Notes under the pieces: generated by a model
Databases searched by the model: none
What the model was told of the DNA's origin: nothing
Seen by the model: the letters and a program-made list of their open reading frames with translations, nothing else
Position numbers and translations under genes: made by a program
Shown: one piece after another, positions 1 to 8,533 of the stretch
Layout: the number at the start of each line of letters is the position of its first letter
Numbering within the stretch: the first letter of the stretch is position 1
Assembly: GCF_029961185.1 (NCBI RefSeq)
Contig: NZ_JASBQQ010000010.1
Coordinates: 1-64,000, forward strand
Source of the DNA: Albidovulum aestuarii
Lineage (GTDB): Bacteria; Pseudomonadota; Alphaproteobacteria; Rhodobacterales; Rhodobacteraceae
Direction: 5' to 3'
DNA length: 64,000 nt

Positions 1-87
1 GACGGCGACCAAAAACGCCTCAAAGCCCGCATCACACCCTTCCCGCACTTCGACCCAACAAAAGAACGAGTCAAAGGGAATTACTGA
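1..87 (+). CDS. 3' end of an unidentified gene (partial)
   Basis: The first 28 codons of frame 1 are open and end in TGA at 85-87. Third positions are mostly C, G or A, which fits coding sequence, and the frame converges on map on the other strand. The visible C-terminus is basic and ends in KGNY. I do not recognise the family from so short a tail. It could also be a chance open frame, because only 87 bases are visible. Confidence 0.4.
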   Translation, partial: DGDQKRLKARITPFPHFDPTKERVKGNY

Positions 88-113
88 AAATAATTCGAGC
101 GGTTTGCGTGGCT

Positions 114-941
114 TTACCTGGTCGGGTGGAACCGCCCGGCTGGCGAGGGCGTGAAGATCTCGCAGCCATCGGCTGTCACGCCGACCGAATGTTCGAACTG
201 CGCCGAAAGCGACTTGTCGCGCGTCACGGCGGTCCAGTCATCGGCGAGAACCTTGGTCTCGGGACGACCGAGATTGACCATCGGTTCGATGGTGAAGAAC
301 ATGCCCTCTTCCAGACGCGGACCGGTACCGGCGCGGCCGTAATGCAGGACATTCGGCGGCGCGTGGAAAACGCGGCCGAGCCCATGGCCGCAGAAATCGC
401 GCACGACTGACATGCGTTGCGCCTCAACATAGGACTGGATGGCAAAGCCGATATCGCCGAAGGTATTTCCCGGTCTGACCGCCTCGATCCCCAGCATCAG
501 CGCGTCATGGGTGACCTGTATCAGCCGCTCGGCTTTGCGGGAGAGCTGACCCGCCACATACATCCGGCTGGTATCGCCGTACCAACCATCAACGATCACG
601 GTGACGTCGATATTCAGGATATCGCCATCCTTCAGCACCTTCGGCCCCGGAATGCCGTGACAGACGACATGATTGACCGAAATGCAGGAGGCATGCTGAT
701 AGCCGCGATAGCCGATCGTCGCGGACCGCGCGCCCGCCGTCTCCACGCGATTGCGGATGAAGTCATCGAGAGCCTCGGTCGTCACACCGGGCTCCACAAG
801 TGCCGCCACCTCGTCGAGAATCTCGGCCGCGAGCCGACCGGCCGCGTGCATCCCGGCGAAATCGCCGGGCTCATAAAGTCTGATCCCGTCCTTGGTCAGA
901 CGGCCGCGGGGATCGTCCACGGGGCTCTCCTTCTGTCTCAT
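114..941 (-). CDS. map: type I methionine aminopeptidase
   Basis: Cytoplasmic metallopeptidase that removes the initiator methionine from nascent proteins. The 275-residue protein is a pita-bread-fold single domain of usual length. All five metal ligands of the family are visible: D112 and D123 (in IDVTVIVDGWYGDTS), H186 (in FCGHGLG), E219 (in FTIEP) and E250 (in QFEHS). Their spacing is identical to that of the E. coli enzyme, shifted by 15 residues. H91-H95 around HVVCHGIPG forms the usual substrate-side loop. The ATG at 941 is the first good start. The gene is divergent from the CinA-like gene at 1041, so the short gap between them must carry both promoters. Confidence 0.95.
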   Translation of the reverse strand: MRQKESPVDDPRGRLTKDGIRLYEPGDFAGMHAAGRLAAEILDEVAALVEPGVTTEALDDFIRNRVETAGARSATIGYRGYQHASCISVNHVVCHGIPGPKVLKDGDILNIDVTVIVDGWYGDTSRMYVAGQLSRKAERLIQVTHDALMLGIEAVRPGNTFGDIGFAIQSYVEAQRMSVVRDFCGHGLGRVFHAPPNVLHYGRAGTGPRLEEGMFFTIEPMVNLGRPETKVLADDWTAVTRDKSLSAQFEHSVGVTADGCEIFTPSPAGRFHPTR

Positions 942-1040
942 GCCGGTCTAGATAGTCAACAAAAGCCGCGATGGCCAGAGGCCGGGTCTTTCCCCCGCCC
1001 CGCCCCTTGCGTAAAGCTTTTGCCAAACGAGGTAACGCCC

Positions 1041-1772
1041 ATGCCCAATCCCAGCGCCGCCATCCTGATCATCGGGGATGAAATCCTTTCTGGCCGCACC
1101 CGCGACGCCAATATGCATTATCTTGCGGGCGAACTGACGCGGATCGGGATTGATCTGAAGGAGGTGCGGGTTGTCAGCGACGACCGCGCTGCCATCGTGG
1201 CGGCGGTGAACGCGCTTCGTGCTGCCTATGACCACCTTTTCACCTCCGGCGGGATCGGGCCGACGCATGACGATATCACCGCCGACGCGGTGGCCGAGGC
1301 CTTTGGCATGGTGCTTGGCATCCGCGAGGATGCCCGCGCGCTTCTTGCCGCGCATTACGAACGCTCGGGTCTGGAGTTCAACGCCGCCCGTCAGCGTATG
1401 GCGCGGATCCCCGAGGGCGCTGTTCTGATCGACAACCCGATCTCCGCCGCGCCGGGATTTTCGCTGGAAAATGTCCATGTCATGGCCGGCGTCCCGAACA
1501 TCTTTCAGGCCATGGTCGCCTCGCTCCTGCCGCGCCTGACCGGTGGCCATCCGCTTCTGAGCCAGACCTTGCGGATCGATCAGGGCGAGGGCGTGATCGC
1601 CGCGCCGCTGGCCGAACTTGCGGCAGAGTTCGATGACCTCTCCTTCGGTTCCTACCCGTTCATCCAGAATGGCGCCTATGGGTCGAACATCGTCATCCGC
1701 GGCACCGACCCCGCACGGATCGACGCTGCTATGGCGCGGCTGGCGGCGCTTTTCCCGCGAGGCGGCGCATGA
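1041..1772 (+). CDS. molybdopterin-binding (MoaB/Mog/CinA N-terminal type) protein
   Basis: A 243-residue protein with the MoCF-biosynthesis (MoaB/Mog) fold found at the N-terminus of CinA. The start region IIGDEILSGRTRDAN and the motif GGIGPTHDD near residues 75-85 are the hallmark molybdopterin-type nucleotide-binding loops. The C-terminal nicotinamide-nucleotide amidase domain of full-length CinA is absent. A role in nucleotide or cofactor clean-up is therefore only inferred. The open frame extends upstream to 417, but that part is antisense to map; the ATG at 1041 gives the normal N-terminus. The stop overlaps the next start (ATGA at 1769-1772), so the two are probably translationally coupled. 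Confidence 0.85.
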   Translation: MPNPSAAILIIGDEILSGRTRDANMHYLAGELTRIGIDLKEVRVVSDDRAAIVAAVNALRAAYDHLFTSGGIGPTHDDITADAVAEAFGMVLGIREDARALLAAHYERSGLEFNAARQRMARIPEGAVLIDNPISAAPGFSLENVHVMAGVPNIFQAMVASLLPRLTGGHPLLSQTLRIDQGEGVIAAPLAELAAEFDDLSFGSYPFIQNGAYGSNIVIRGTDPARIDAAMARLAALFPRGGA

Positions 1773-2476
1773 GCGACCTTTTCGCCGTCACCGAGGCGAC
1801 CTGGCCCGCCGCCGCCTTTCATGAGGTCGGACCCTTCCTTGTGCGCGAGGGCAAGGGCGGCGGACAGCGCGTATCCGCCGCGACGGCTGAGGACGACTGG
1901 ACCGGGACCGATATCGTCGCGGTCGAGGCGGCGCAAAAGGGGCTGGGCCAGCATCCACTGTTCATGATCCGGCCGGAAGATACAGCGCTGGATGCGGCGC
2001 TTGCCGCACGGGGCTATGCGATCAAGGACCCGGTCAACCTCTATGAGGCCCCCGTCAGCGCGCTTCTGGGAGAGGTCAAGCGCCTCTCGGCCTTCACCAT
2101 CTGGCCGCCCCTCGCCATCATGCGCGACATCTGGGCCGAGGGCGGGATCGGGCCGGACCGCATCGCGGTGATGGAGCGCGCGGAGGAGCCGAAAACGACC
2201 GTCCTCGGGCGTGTCAACGACCGTGCGTCAGGTGCGGCCTATATCGCGATTCACGGGAAAACCGCTATGTTGCACGCTTTGCACATTGTCCCGGATCAGC
2301 GTCGGCAAGGATCCGCCGTCAATATGATGCGAGAAGCCGCCAGATGGGCGCAAGATCATGGGGCGGAACGGTTTTCTGTGTTGGTTGTGCAATCAAACAA
2401 CGCGGCGATTGCGCTCTATACTTCCCTGAACATGCAACTTGTGGGACACTATCACTACCGCTCATATAAGCCGTAA
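1769..2476 (+). CDS. GNAT family N-acetyltransferase
   Basis: A 235-residue protein whose C-terminal half carries GNAT features: the acetyl-CoA-binding stretch LHIVPDQRRQGSAVNMM (about residues 169-186; the R/Q-x-x-G-x-A motif) and a final strand VQSNNAAIALYTSLNM typical of motif B. The N-terminal half resembles the non-catalytic half of double-GNAT proteins. The substrate cannot be read from sequence. It overlaps the preceding gene by 4 nt and is followed closely by the AhpD-like gene, so 1041-3994 is probably one operon. Confidence 0.85.
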   Translation: MSDLFAVTEATWPAAAFHEVGPFLVREGKGGGQRVSAATAEDDWTGTDIVAVEAAQKGLGQHPLFMIRPEDTALDAALAARGYAIKDPVNLYEAPVSALLGEVKRLSAFTIWPPLAIMRDIWAEGGIGPDRIAVMERAEEPKTTVLGRVNDRASGAAYIAIHGKTAMLHALHIVPDQRRQGSAVNMMREAARWAQDHGAERFSVLVVQSNNAAIALYTSLNMQLVGHYHYRSYKP

Positions 2477-2492
2477 GAGGCAAGGGGAGCAG

Positions 2493-3068
2493 TTGAAAGA
2501 TATAGGCCACACCCCCACGGCCCTCGACCTGCCCATGGTCGAGCCCCTTCCGGACGCAACCCGGAAGTACTTTGACATCTGCGCCGAAAAGCTGGGTCTC
2601 ATTCCCAACGTCCTGAAGGCCTATGCCTTCGACATCGACAAGCTGAACGCCTTCACCACGATCTACAACGACCTGATGCTGGCCGAGAGCGGCCTGACCA
2701 AGCTTGAACGCGAGATGATCGCGGTTGCGGTGTCGTCCATCAATCGCTGCTGGTATTGTCAGGTTGCCCATGGCGCCGCGGTGCGGGAGCTTTCGGGCGA
2801 CCCGGTTCTAGGCGAGGCTTTGGTGATGAACTGGCGGGTGGCGCCCCTGTCGCCGAAACAGCGCGCGATGCTGGAATTTGCCGAGAAGCTGACGGTCGCC
2901 TCGTCGAAGATCGAGGAACCGGATCGTCAGGCTTTGCGTGATGCAGGGTTCAGCGACCGCGATATCTGGGACATCGCATCGGTCACCGGTTTCTTCAACA
3001 TGACGAACCGTATCGCCTCGGCCACCGCAATGGAGCCGAACGCGGATTATCATGGAGCGCACAGATGA
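2493..3068 (+). CDS. peroxidase-related AhpD/CMD-family protein
   Basis: A 191-residue carboxymuconolactone decarboxylase/AhpD-fold protein. The redox motif C86-W-Y-C89-x3-H93 is intact. This is the thiol pair plus proton-relay His used by AhpD-type alkylhydroperoxidases, which suggests a small cytoplasmic peroxide-reducing enzyme. The open frame reaches 2439, inside the acetyltransferase gene. The start chosen is the TTG at 2493 because AAGGGGAG at 2482-2489 is a strong ribosome-binding site at the right distance. The gene ends 4 nt inside the next start (ATGA). Confidence 0.85.
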   Translation: MKDIGHTPTALDLPMVEPLPDATRKYFDICAEKLGLIPNVLKAYAFDIDKLNAFTTIYNDLMLAESGLTKLEREMIAVAVSSINRCWYCQVAHGAAVRELSGDPVLGEALVMNWRVAPLSPKQRAMLEFAEKLTVASSKIEEPDRQALRDAGFSDRDIWDIASVTGFFNMTNRIASATAMEPNADYHGAHR

Positions 3069-3994
3069 AACGTCTCGCGATTGCGCTTCTGCTTGCCGCC
3101 CCGGCCGCCCATGCCGCGCCCACATTGTCGCTGCCACCCTCGGCGGCGCGGACCGTTGAGGATTCGACCCGGATGGGCAGCTATGCCCTGCCGATCGGTC
3201 CCTGGGAGAACGGAAAGATCGAGACCGTAGCGACGGAAGGCGAGGTGACCCAGACCGCATGGCGCATCCGCGAGGGCGATCTTTCGACCATGGCCGTCTT
3301 GAAGCATCTGCGCGAGCAGTTGCGCGGCGAAGGGTTCGAGGTGCTTTTTGAATGCGATACCGATGCCTGCGGCGGCTTCGATTTCCGCTTTGGGACACCG
3401 GTTCTGCCGGAACCCGAAATGCATGTCGATCTCGGCGACTTCCGCTTCCTTTCGGCCCGTCGGGTCGCGGGACCCGAGCCGGACTATGTCAGCCTTATGG
3501 TCAGCCGGTCGGCCGATAGCGGCTTTGTCCAGATGGTCCGCGTCGGGGCCGCGCTCTCCGAACCCGTTCCGATCGCCAAGGCCAACTTTACCGCCCGCAC
3601 GGCGGCACCGGGCCCGAACGCTGTCGACGACGAACTGACAACTGCTGGCAAGGTCGTGCTGGACGATCTGGATTTCGGCTCGGGTTCAACCGATCTTGGC
3701 GAGGGACGCTTTGCATCACTTGCCGCCCTTGCCGCGTTCCTGAAGGCCAATCCCGACAAGACCGTCGCGCTGGTCGGCCATACCGATGCCGAAGGCTCGC
3801 TTGCCGGGAATGTGGCGCTGTCGCGCAAACGCGCGCAATCGGTGCTGGAACGGCTGGTCGCCCTTCACGGCGTCGACCCGAACCAGCTTTCAGCCGATGG
3901 CGTCGGTTTCCTCAGCCCGATTGCATCCAACCTCACGCCCGAAGGCCGGACCCAAAACAGAAGGGTCGAGGCGATGATCACCTCGACCCAATGA
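3065..3994 (+). CDS. OmpA-family envelope protein
   Basis: A 309-residue exported protein. Residues 1-17 form a Sec signal peptide (MKRLAIALLLAAPAAHA), followed by a roughly 170-residue unique region with one Cys pair (CDTDAC). The C-terminus is an OmpA-like peptidoglycan-binding domain (about 190-305) with the usual pattern LVGHTDAEG...LSRKRA...NRRVE. The N-terminal half shows no OmpA barrel, so it is more likely a periplasmic peptidoglycan-bound protein than a porin. Its start overlaps the AhpD-like gene. The convergent LysR gene begins 32 nt downstream. Confidence 0.88.
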   Translation: MKRLAIALLLAAPAAHAAPTLSLPPSAARTVEDSTRMGSYALPIGPWENGKIETVATEGEVTQTAWRIREGDLSTMAVLKHLREQLRGEGFEVLFECDTDACGGFDFRFGTPVLPEPEMHVDLGDFRFLSARRVAGPEPDYVSLMVSRSADSGFVQMVRVGAALSEPVPIAKANFTARTAAPGPNAVDDELTTAGKVVLDDLDFGSGSTDLGEGRFASLAALAAFLKANPDKTVALVGHTDAEGSLAGNVALSRKRAQSVLERLVALHGVDPNQLSADGVGFLSPIASNLTPEGRTQNRRVEAMITSTQ

Positions 3995-4026
3995 GTGGTT
4001 GACGTCACTCTGCTCCGTACCCGGTT

Positions 4027-4932
4027 TTACCAGGCGTCCGGACCCTTCTCCGCGAAGGACTGCGCCAGGAAGTCGATGAAGGCGCGGACCTTGGGCTGGG
4101 TGAACCGGCCCGGCGGATAAACAGCGTAGATCCCCAGGGTTTCGACCGGCAGATCGGGAATGGCCTCTTCCACCAGACCCTGACGCATCGCATCAGCGTA
4201 GAGGAAGGTCGGAAGATAGGCGATGCCGAGGCCGGAGACGGCCGCGTTCAGAAGCGACTGGCCATCATTGACGGTCAGCCAGCCGGCGGTCCGCACCTGG
4301 CGCTTTTCACCTGACGGGGCGGTGATCTTCCAGACATTGCCAGCGGACTGGTTGGAATAATGCAGGAGCTTGTGTTCGTTCAGATCGTCGATCTTCTGCG
4401 GGCGGCCGAATTTCTGGAAATAGCTCGGCGAACCGACCATGCGGCGACCGGTTTCGGTCAGCTTGCGGGCCCGCAGGGTCGAATCTTCCAGCTCTCCGAC
4501 CCGGATGGCCATGTCGAAGCCTTCCGAGATCAGTTCGACATACCGGTTGTTCAGCACCATGTTGACCGTGATGTCGGGGAACTCCAGCAGGAAGTCCCCA
4601 AGGATCGGCGACAGCAGATTCACGCCGAAATCGGTGGCGACCGATATGCGCAGCAGGCCCGAGGGCGCCGACTGCATCGAGGTCACCAGTGCATCGGCCT
4701 CTCCGGCATCATTGAGCACGCGGCGGGCGCGATCATAATAGGCCAGTCCGATTTCTGTCGGCGATACGCGCCGTGTCGTGCGATTCAGAAGCCGCGCCCC
4801 GAGGCGTGCTTCCAGCGAAGAAACATGTTTGGAGACGGCGGATTTCGAAATCCCCATCTTCTTGGCCGCATCAGTAAACCCCCCCTGGTCTACCACTGTG
4901 GCAAAGGCCTCCATTTCCGTCAGACGATCCAT
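4027..4932 (-). CDS. LysR-family transcriptional regulator (CrgA-like group)
   Basis: A 301-residue LTTR. Residues 1-60 form the winged helix-turn-helix (MEAFATVVDQGGFTDAAKKMG..SAVSKHVSSLE), followed by the linker helix and a periplasmic-binding-protein-like effector domain. The start at 4932 (MDRLTEME) matches the family N-terminus; the frame also extends 12 codons upstream. The nearest possible target is the flavin oxidoreductase at 5084, which ends toward it on the same strand, so divergent control is not indicated. The effector is unknown. Confidence 0.9.
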   Translation of the reverse strand: MDRLTEMEAFATVVDQGGFTDAAKKMGISKSAVSKHVSSLEARLGARLLNRTTRRVSPTEIGLAYYDRARRVLNDAGEADALVTSMQSAPSGLLRISVATDFGVNLLSPILGDFLLEFPDITVNMVLNNRYVELISEGFDMAIRVGELEDSTLRARKLTETGRRMVGSPSYFQKFGRPQKIDDLNEHKLLHYSNQSAGNVWKITAPSGEKRQVRTAGWLTVNDGQSLLNAAVSGLGIAYLPTFLYADAMRQGLVEEAIPDLPVETLGIYAVYPPGRFTQPKVRAFIDFLAQSFAEKGPDAW

Positions 4933-5083
4933 TATGCACCCGTACTCTGTATTGCCCGCCGAGGACATGTATCAGGGGCAATTCGGGCAACATTGCGGAG
5001 CTTGGCGGACAAAGGTTGGGTAATGTCGGGAACCAGTGTGGCAAGATTCCGCCTATATGTTCCAATTCCCTAACGACACAGGG

Positions 5084-7102
5084 TCAGATTGTGGCCGCAA
5101 GGCGAACACCCTGGTCAATCGCGCGCTTTGCATCGAGTTCAGCAGCAAGATCGGCGCCACCGATGATATGGACAGTCTTTCCCACCTTAGTGAGCGGTGC
5201 CGCAAGATCGCGCAGGCTTTCCTGACCGGTGCAAAGCACAACCGTATCGACCTCGATCAGCCTCGGATCGGACCGGTCGGGACCGGAACTGACGTGAATT
5301 CCTTTTGAATCAATACGCTCATAGTTGAGCCCACCGATCATGGCGACGCCCTTTGCCTGCAGGGTTGCCCGATGGATCCAGCCGGTGGTCCTGCCAAGGT
5401 TGCGTCCGGGCTTTTCAGGTTTGCGCTGCATGAGCGTGACCTGACGCGCCGGGGCCTCGGGTTTCGGCTGGGTCAGGCCGCCCCGCGCCAAGGACGGGTC
5501 CGCGATCCCCCATTCGGCCAGCCAGTCGGGCAGATGAAGCGTCGGACTGTCGCCGGCCTGCGTGAGGTACTCTGCCACGTCAAAGCCGATGCCCCCGGCA
5601 CCGACGACCGCGACTCTCGGACCGACCGGCGCGCCGCGCAGCACATCTATATAGGAGAGCACATTGTCGCCGTCCTGCCCCTCGATCTTCGGATCACGCG
5701 GGACGACGCCGGTCGCGAGGATCACCTCATCGAACCCCCGAAGGGTGTCGACGCTTGCCGAGGTCCCGAGACGCAGGTCGATCCGGCTTTTGCCGACTCG
5801 GGTGCGGAACCAGTCGACAAGACCGTGGAACTCCTCCTTGCCCGGGACCTGACGGGCGAGGTTCAACTGGCCGCCGATCGCCTCGGCCATGTCGAAGAGG
5901 GTGACGTCATGGCCGCGTTCGTCAAGCGCCAGCGCGGCCGAAAGCCCGGCCGGGCCGGCACCGACCACCGCTACATGCTTTCGCTGTTCGGTCGGGCGCA
6001 GCACCAGTTCGGTTTCAAAACAGGCGCGCGGATTGACGAGACAGGACGAAATCTTGCCGTTGAACGTGTGATCGAGGCAGGCCTGATTACAGGCGATGCA
6101 GGGCGCGATCTCATTGGCCCGGCCTGCGGCGGCCTTTGCGACGAACTCCGGATCGGCAAGGAAGGGTCGCGCCATGGAGACCATGTCGGCACAGCCCTCG
6201 GCCAGAACCGCTTCGGCCACATCCGGCATATTGATCCGGTTCGAAGTGATTATCGGAATTCCGACCTCGCCCATCAGTTTCTTCGTCACCCAGGCAAAGG
6301 CGCGGCGCGGGACCGAGGTGGCGATCGTCGGCACACGCGCCTCGTGCCAGCCAATCCCGGTATTCAGGATCGACGCGCCCGCGGCCTCGATCGCCTTTGC
6401 GAGTGTCACGACCTCGTCCCAGCTTTGGCCGTTCGGAATGAGGTCGATGAGCGAAATCCGGTAGATCAGGATGAAATCGGGGCCGACGGCCGCGCGTACC
6501 CGACGCACGACCTCGATAGGCAGACGCATCCGGTTTTCCGGGCTGCCGCCCCAGCGGTCGGTGCGTTTGTTCGTATGGGTGACAAGAAACTGGTTGAGGA
6601 AATAGCCCTCGGACCCCATCACCTCGACCCCGTCGTAACCGGCCTCACGAGCGCGGGCGGCGGCAGTGACAATGTCGGCGATCTGCTTTTCGATCCCCGC
6701 CTCGTCCAGTTCCGTCGGTCGGTAGGGCGAGATCGGCGCCTTGATCGCCGAGGGGGCGACGCAGGCCTCGCCATAGGCATAGCGCCCGGCATGGAGAATC
6801 TGCATGGCGATGCGCCCGCCCGCTTGGTGAACCCGGTCCGTGACGATGCGGTGGTTGGCAATGTCTTGCGGCGTGAAGAGGCCCGCCGCGCCCGGAAAGA
6901 CCCCGCCTTCGCGGTTCGGCGCCATGCCCCCCGTCACCATCAGCCCGACCCCGCCCCGCGCCCGGGTCGCATAGAACTCCGCAACCCGGTTCCAGTCCCT
7001 GGTTTCTTCCAGGTTGGTATGCATCGACCCCATCAGCACCCGGTTCGGCAGGGTCACATGGCCGAGATCGAGCGGCGAAAGAAGATGGGGGTACTGCGTC
7101 AT
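5084..7102 (-). CDS. NADH:flavin oxidoreductase, 2,4-dienoyl-CoA reductase (FadH) type
   Basis: A 672-residue three-part flavoenzyme. Residues 1-340 are an old-yellow-enzyme TIM barrel binding FMN. A 4Fe-4S cluster motif C-x2-C-x3-C-x11-C follows (CIACNQACLD...SSCLVN). The C-terminal half binds FAD and NAD(P)H, with dinucleotide loops VVGAGPAGLSAA and VVGAGGIGFDVA. This architecture is shared by 2,4-dienoyl-CoA reductase, trimethylamine dehydrogenase and dimethylamine dehydrogenase. FadH is favoured by the overall pattern, and an unsaturated fatty-acid substrate is inferred. Length is normal. Long open frames on the opposite strand are shadows. Confidence 0.85.
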   Translation of the reverse strand: MTQYPHLLSPLDLGHVTLPNRVLMGSMHTNLEETRDWNRVAEFYATRARGGVGLMVTGGMAPNREGGVFPGAAGLFTPQDIANHRIVTDRVHQAGGRIAMQILHAGRYAYGEACVAPSAIKAPISPYRPTELDEAGIEKQIADIVTAAARAREAGYDGVEVMGSEGYFLNQFLVTHTNKRTDRWGGSPENRMRLPIEVVRRVRAAVGPDFILIYRISLIDLIPNGQSWDEVVTLAKAIEAAGASILNTGIGWHEARVPTIATSVPRRAFAWVTKKLMGEVGIPIITSNRINMPDVAEAVLAEGCADMVSMARPFLADPEFVAKAAAGRANEIAPCIACNQACLDHTFNGKISSCLVNPRACFETELVLRPTEQRKHVAVVGAGPAGLSAALALDERGHDVTLFDMAEAIGGQLNLARQVPGKEEFHGLVDWFRTRVGKSRIDLRLGTSASVDTLRGFDEVILATGVVPRDPKIEGQDGDNVLSYIDVLRGAPVGPRVAVVGAGGIGFDVAEYLTQAGDSPTLHLPDWLAEWGIADPSLARGGLTQPKPEAPARQVTLMQRKPEKPGRNLGRTTGWIHRATLQAKGVAMIGGLNYERIDSKGIHVSSGPDRSDPRLIEVDTVVLCTGQESLRDLAAPLTKVGKTVHIIGGADLAAELDAKRAIDQGVRLAATI

Positions 7103-7180
7103 ATCCGGCCTCCAGAAACTGGCGGCACGATGGCGCAGAAGTGAAGCGGGGTCACGCCGAACGCTGCGTCAGGGTCGGGC

Positions 7181-7292
7181 GTAGGGAAGAGTTTTCGTGA
7201 AAACTCTGCGGAAAACCCGAAAATCCTTCATGAAGGATTTTCTTCCGGCCGGTCGGCCGACGGAAAAATCTTGTCCCAAGATTTTTCCCTAC
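7181..7292. repeat. intergenic element of three perfect palindromes inside an outer inverted repeat
   Basis: Three hairpin-forming palindromes lie head to tail: 7188-7207 (9-bp arms, GT in the middle), 7219-7242 (perfect 24-nt palindrome around TTCATGAA) and 7262-7288 (12-bp arms, TCC loop). The whole block is bounded by GTAGGGAA (7181-7188) and its reverse complement TTCCCTAC (7285-7292). It lies between the start of the FadH-type gene and the 3' end of the gene ending at 7289, whose stop codon falls within it. It could act as a terminator, a RIP/REP-like mobile repeat or a protein-binding cluster. Confidence 0.75.
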
Positions 7293-7666
7293 GAACCGGC
7301 GCTGTCCAGACAGTGACGGCGGAACGCCTTTTTCAGCAGATCAAGCTCGGCACGCAAGAGATCCAGTTCGGCCCGGATGTCATCTTCCAAGGGCGCGCCG
7401 GTGACGATGGTGAACTGACCGAGAGGGGTATCGCTTGCGGCGTCCTTCACCAGAAAGGTCTGAACCCCCTCCGACAGAAGCACGGCGGGGATCGGTGCCG
7501 AGACCGGCCAGGTGCCCCGGGCCGAGCGCGCGCCGACCTTCACACCGTCGAGCTTCTTTTCCAGATGCCAGATTTCGACCGCAGGCGGTTTCTCCCCGGG
7601 CGCAGACAATTCCGCCTCCCACAGCCCTGCGCGAATACGTCCGCCCGCCAATGCCGGTTCGTTCAT
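7289..7666 (-). CDS. conserved hypothetical protein, 125 aa
   Basis: A short soluble protein that I cannot assign to a named family. The N-terminal two thirds has a beta-rich look (GLWEAELSA, VEIWHLEKKLDGV). The C-terminus is a helical, heptad-like stretch containing the repeated unit RAELDLL twice in a row, which may form a coiled coil. The start at 7666 (MNEPALAGG) was preferred over the longer frame. It follows the DUF6478-like gene by 11 nt on the same strand, so the two are probably cotranscribed. Confidence 0.65.
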   Translation of the reverse strand: MNEPALAGGRIRAGLWEAELSAPGEKPPAVEIWHLEKKLDGVKVGARSARGTWPVSAPIPAVLLSEGVQTFLVKDAASDTPLGQFTIVTGAPLEDDIRAELDLLRAELDLLKKAFRRHCLDSAGS

Positions 7667-7677
7667 CACGTCGTCCT

Positions 7678-8451
7678 CTATAGCTCTGCCCGCGGGCGGC
7701 GGCTGAATGTCACATCGCGCAGGATGATCTGGTTCATCTCGGGCCCTTCGAAGATGAGGTCGATCCATGCACGCTCCACGCGTTTTTCGTTCATCTTCGT
7801 ATAGGCGAGATCGAATTCCACCATCACCTCGTCGGATTGCAGCGGCAGTTCCCGCACCAATTGCTCGGTGTTCGGCCCATGGCGCACGTTGAGCCGGGCA
7901 AAGATTTCCAGCGGCCGCTCCATCTCGACCGCTGCCTCCATCCGTATCACATGGGTCAGGGTCAGACCGGTCACGGCCTCGGCCGGAAGGTCGATGACAA
8001 GCGACAGGAAGGAACCGCTGAACCGGAAGACGTCCATCCGGACTCCGAACGGCGCCAAATCGCGTTCGCGCGTATTGCGGATCTGCCGAAGGGTCAGCTC
8101 ACTCCGTTCGCAATCGTGAAAAACTGTCGCCTCGGCCCCGAACGTAGCGCGGTTTTCCACTGCAGCCAGCCCGGGCGGGCTGACCGGTCCTCGCCAGAGC
8201 TCGGGCCGCCACGACCAGTCGGACATCAGCGGCTTGCGGATCACATCGGAGCCGATTGCGGGCAGCGACAACCGCCCATCCACCACATGCAGCAAGCGGT
8301 CGATCTCGCGTCTTGTCTGGCGGGCGGATCCCCGCATCGCCCTGAGCGTTGCAAGGTCCACCCTTTCGGCCCCGGCCGCAACCGCGCGCCAACGCCGGAG
8401 CGCGTGCCGCATCAGCAGGCGATCGAACAGTCCGCCGATTTTCAGACTCAT
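7678..8451 (-). CDS. conserved hypothetical protein, probably DUF6478 family
   Basis: A 257-residue protein with no signal peptide. A basic N-terminal helical region (LLMRHALRRWRAVA) is followed by a beta-rich domain with conserved-looking segments RFSGSFLSLVIDLP, RPLEIFARLNVRHGP and VMVEFDLAY. From memory this matches a family restricted to Rhodobacterales and labelled DUF6478; that assignment should be treated as provisional. The ATG at 8451 has GAAGG upstream. An in-frame TTG at 8496 with GGGTAAGA upstream is the alternative. Function unknown. Confidence 0.7.
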   Translation of the reverse strand: MSLKIGGLFDRLLMRHALRRWRAVAAGAERVDLATLRAMRGSARQTRREIDRLLHVVDGRLSLPAIGSDVIRKPLMSDWSWRPELWRGPVSPPGLAAVENRATFGAEATVFHDCERSELTLRQIRNTRERDLAPFGVRMDVFRFSGSFLSLVIDLPAEAVTGLTLTHVIRMEAAVEMERPLEIFARLNVRHGPNTEQLVRELPLQSDEVMVEFDLAYTKMNEKRVERAWIDLIFEGPEMNQIILRDVTFSRRPRAEL

Positions 8452-8533
8452 TTTGCCGCTGCCTTCATTGTCCTGCGACTGCAGGAAACCAGCCAAGTCT
8501 TACCCATTCCTTTCGCGGTGACGCAAGGCCGGT

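Noticed and set aside
5372-7144. 590-aa open frame on the + strand
   Set aside because: Fully antisense to the FadH-type gene; composition reflects high GC, and the translation has no recognisable domain.
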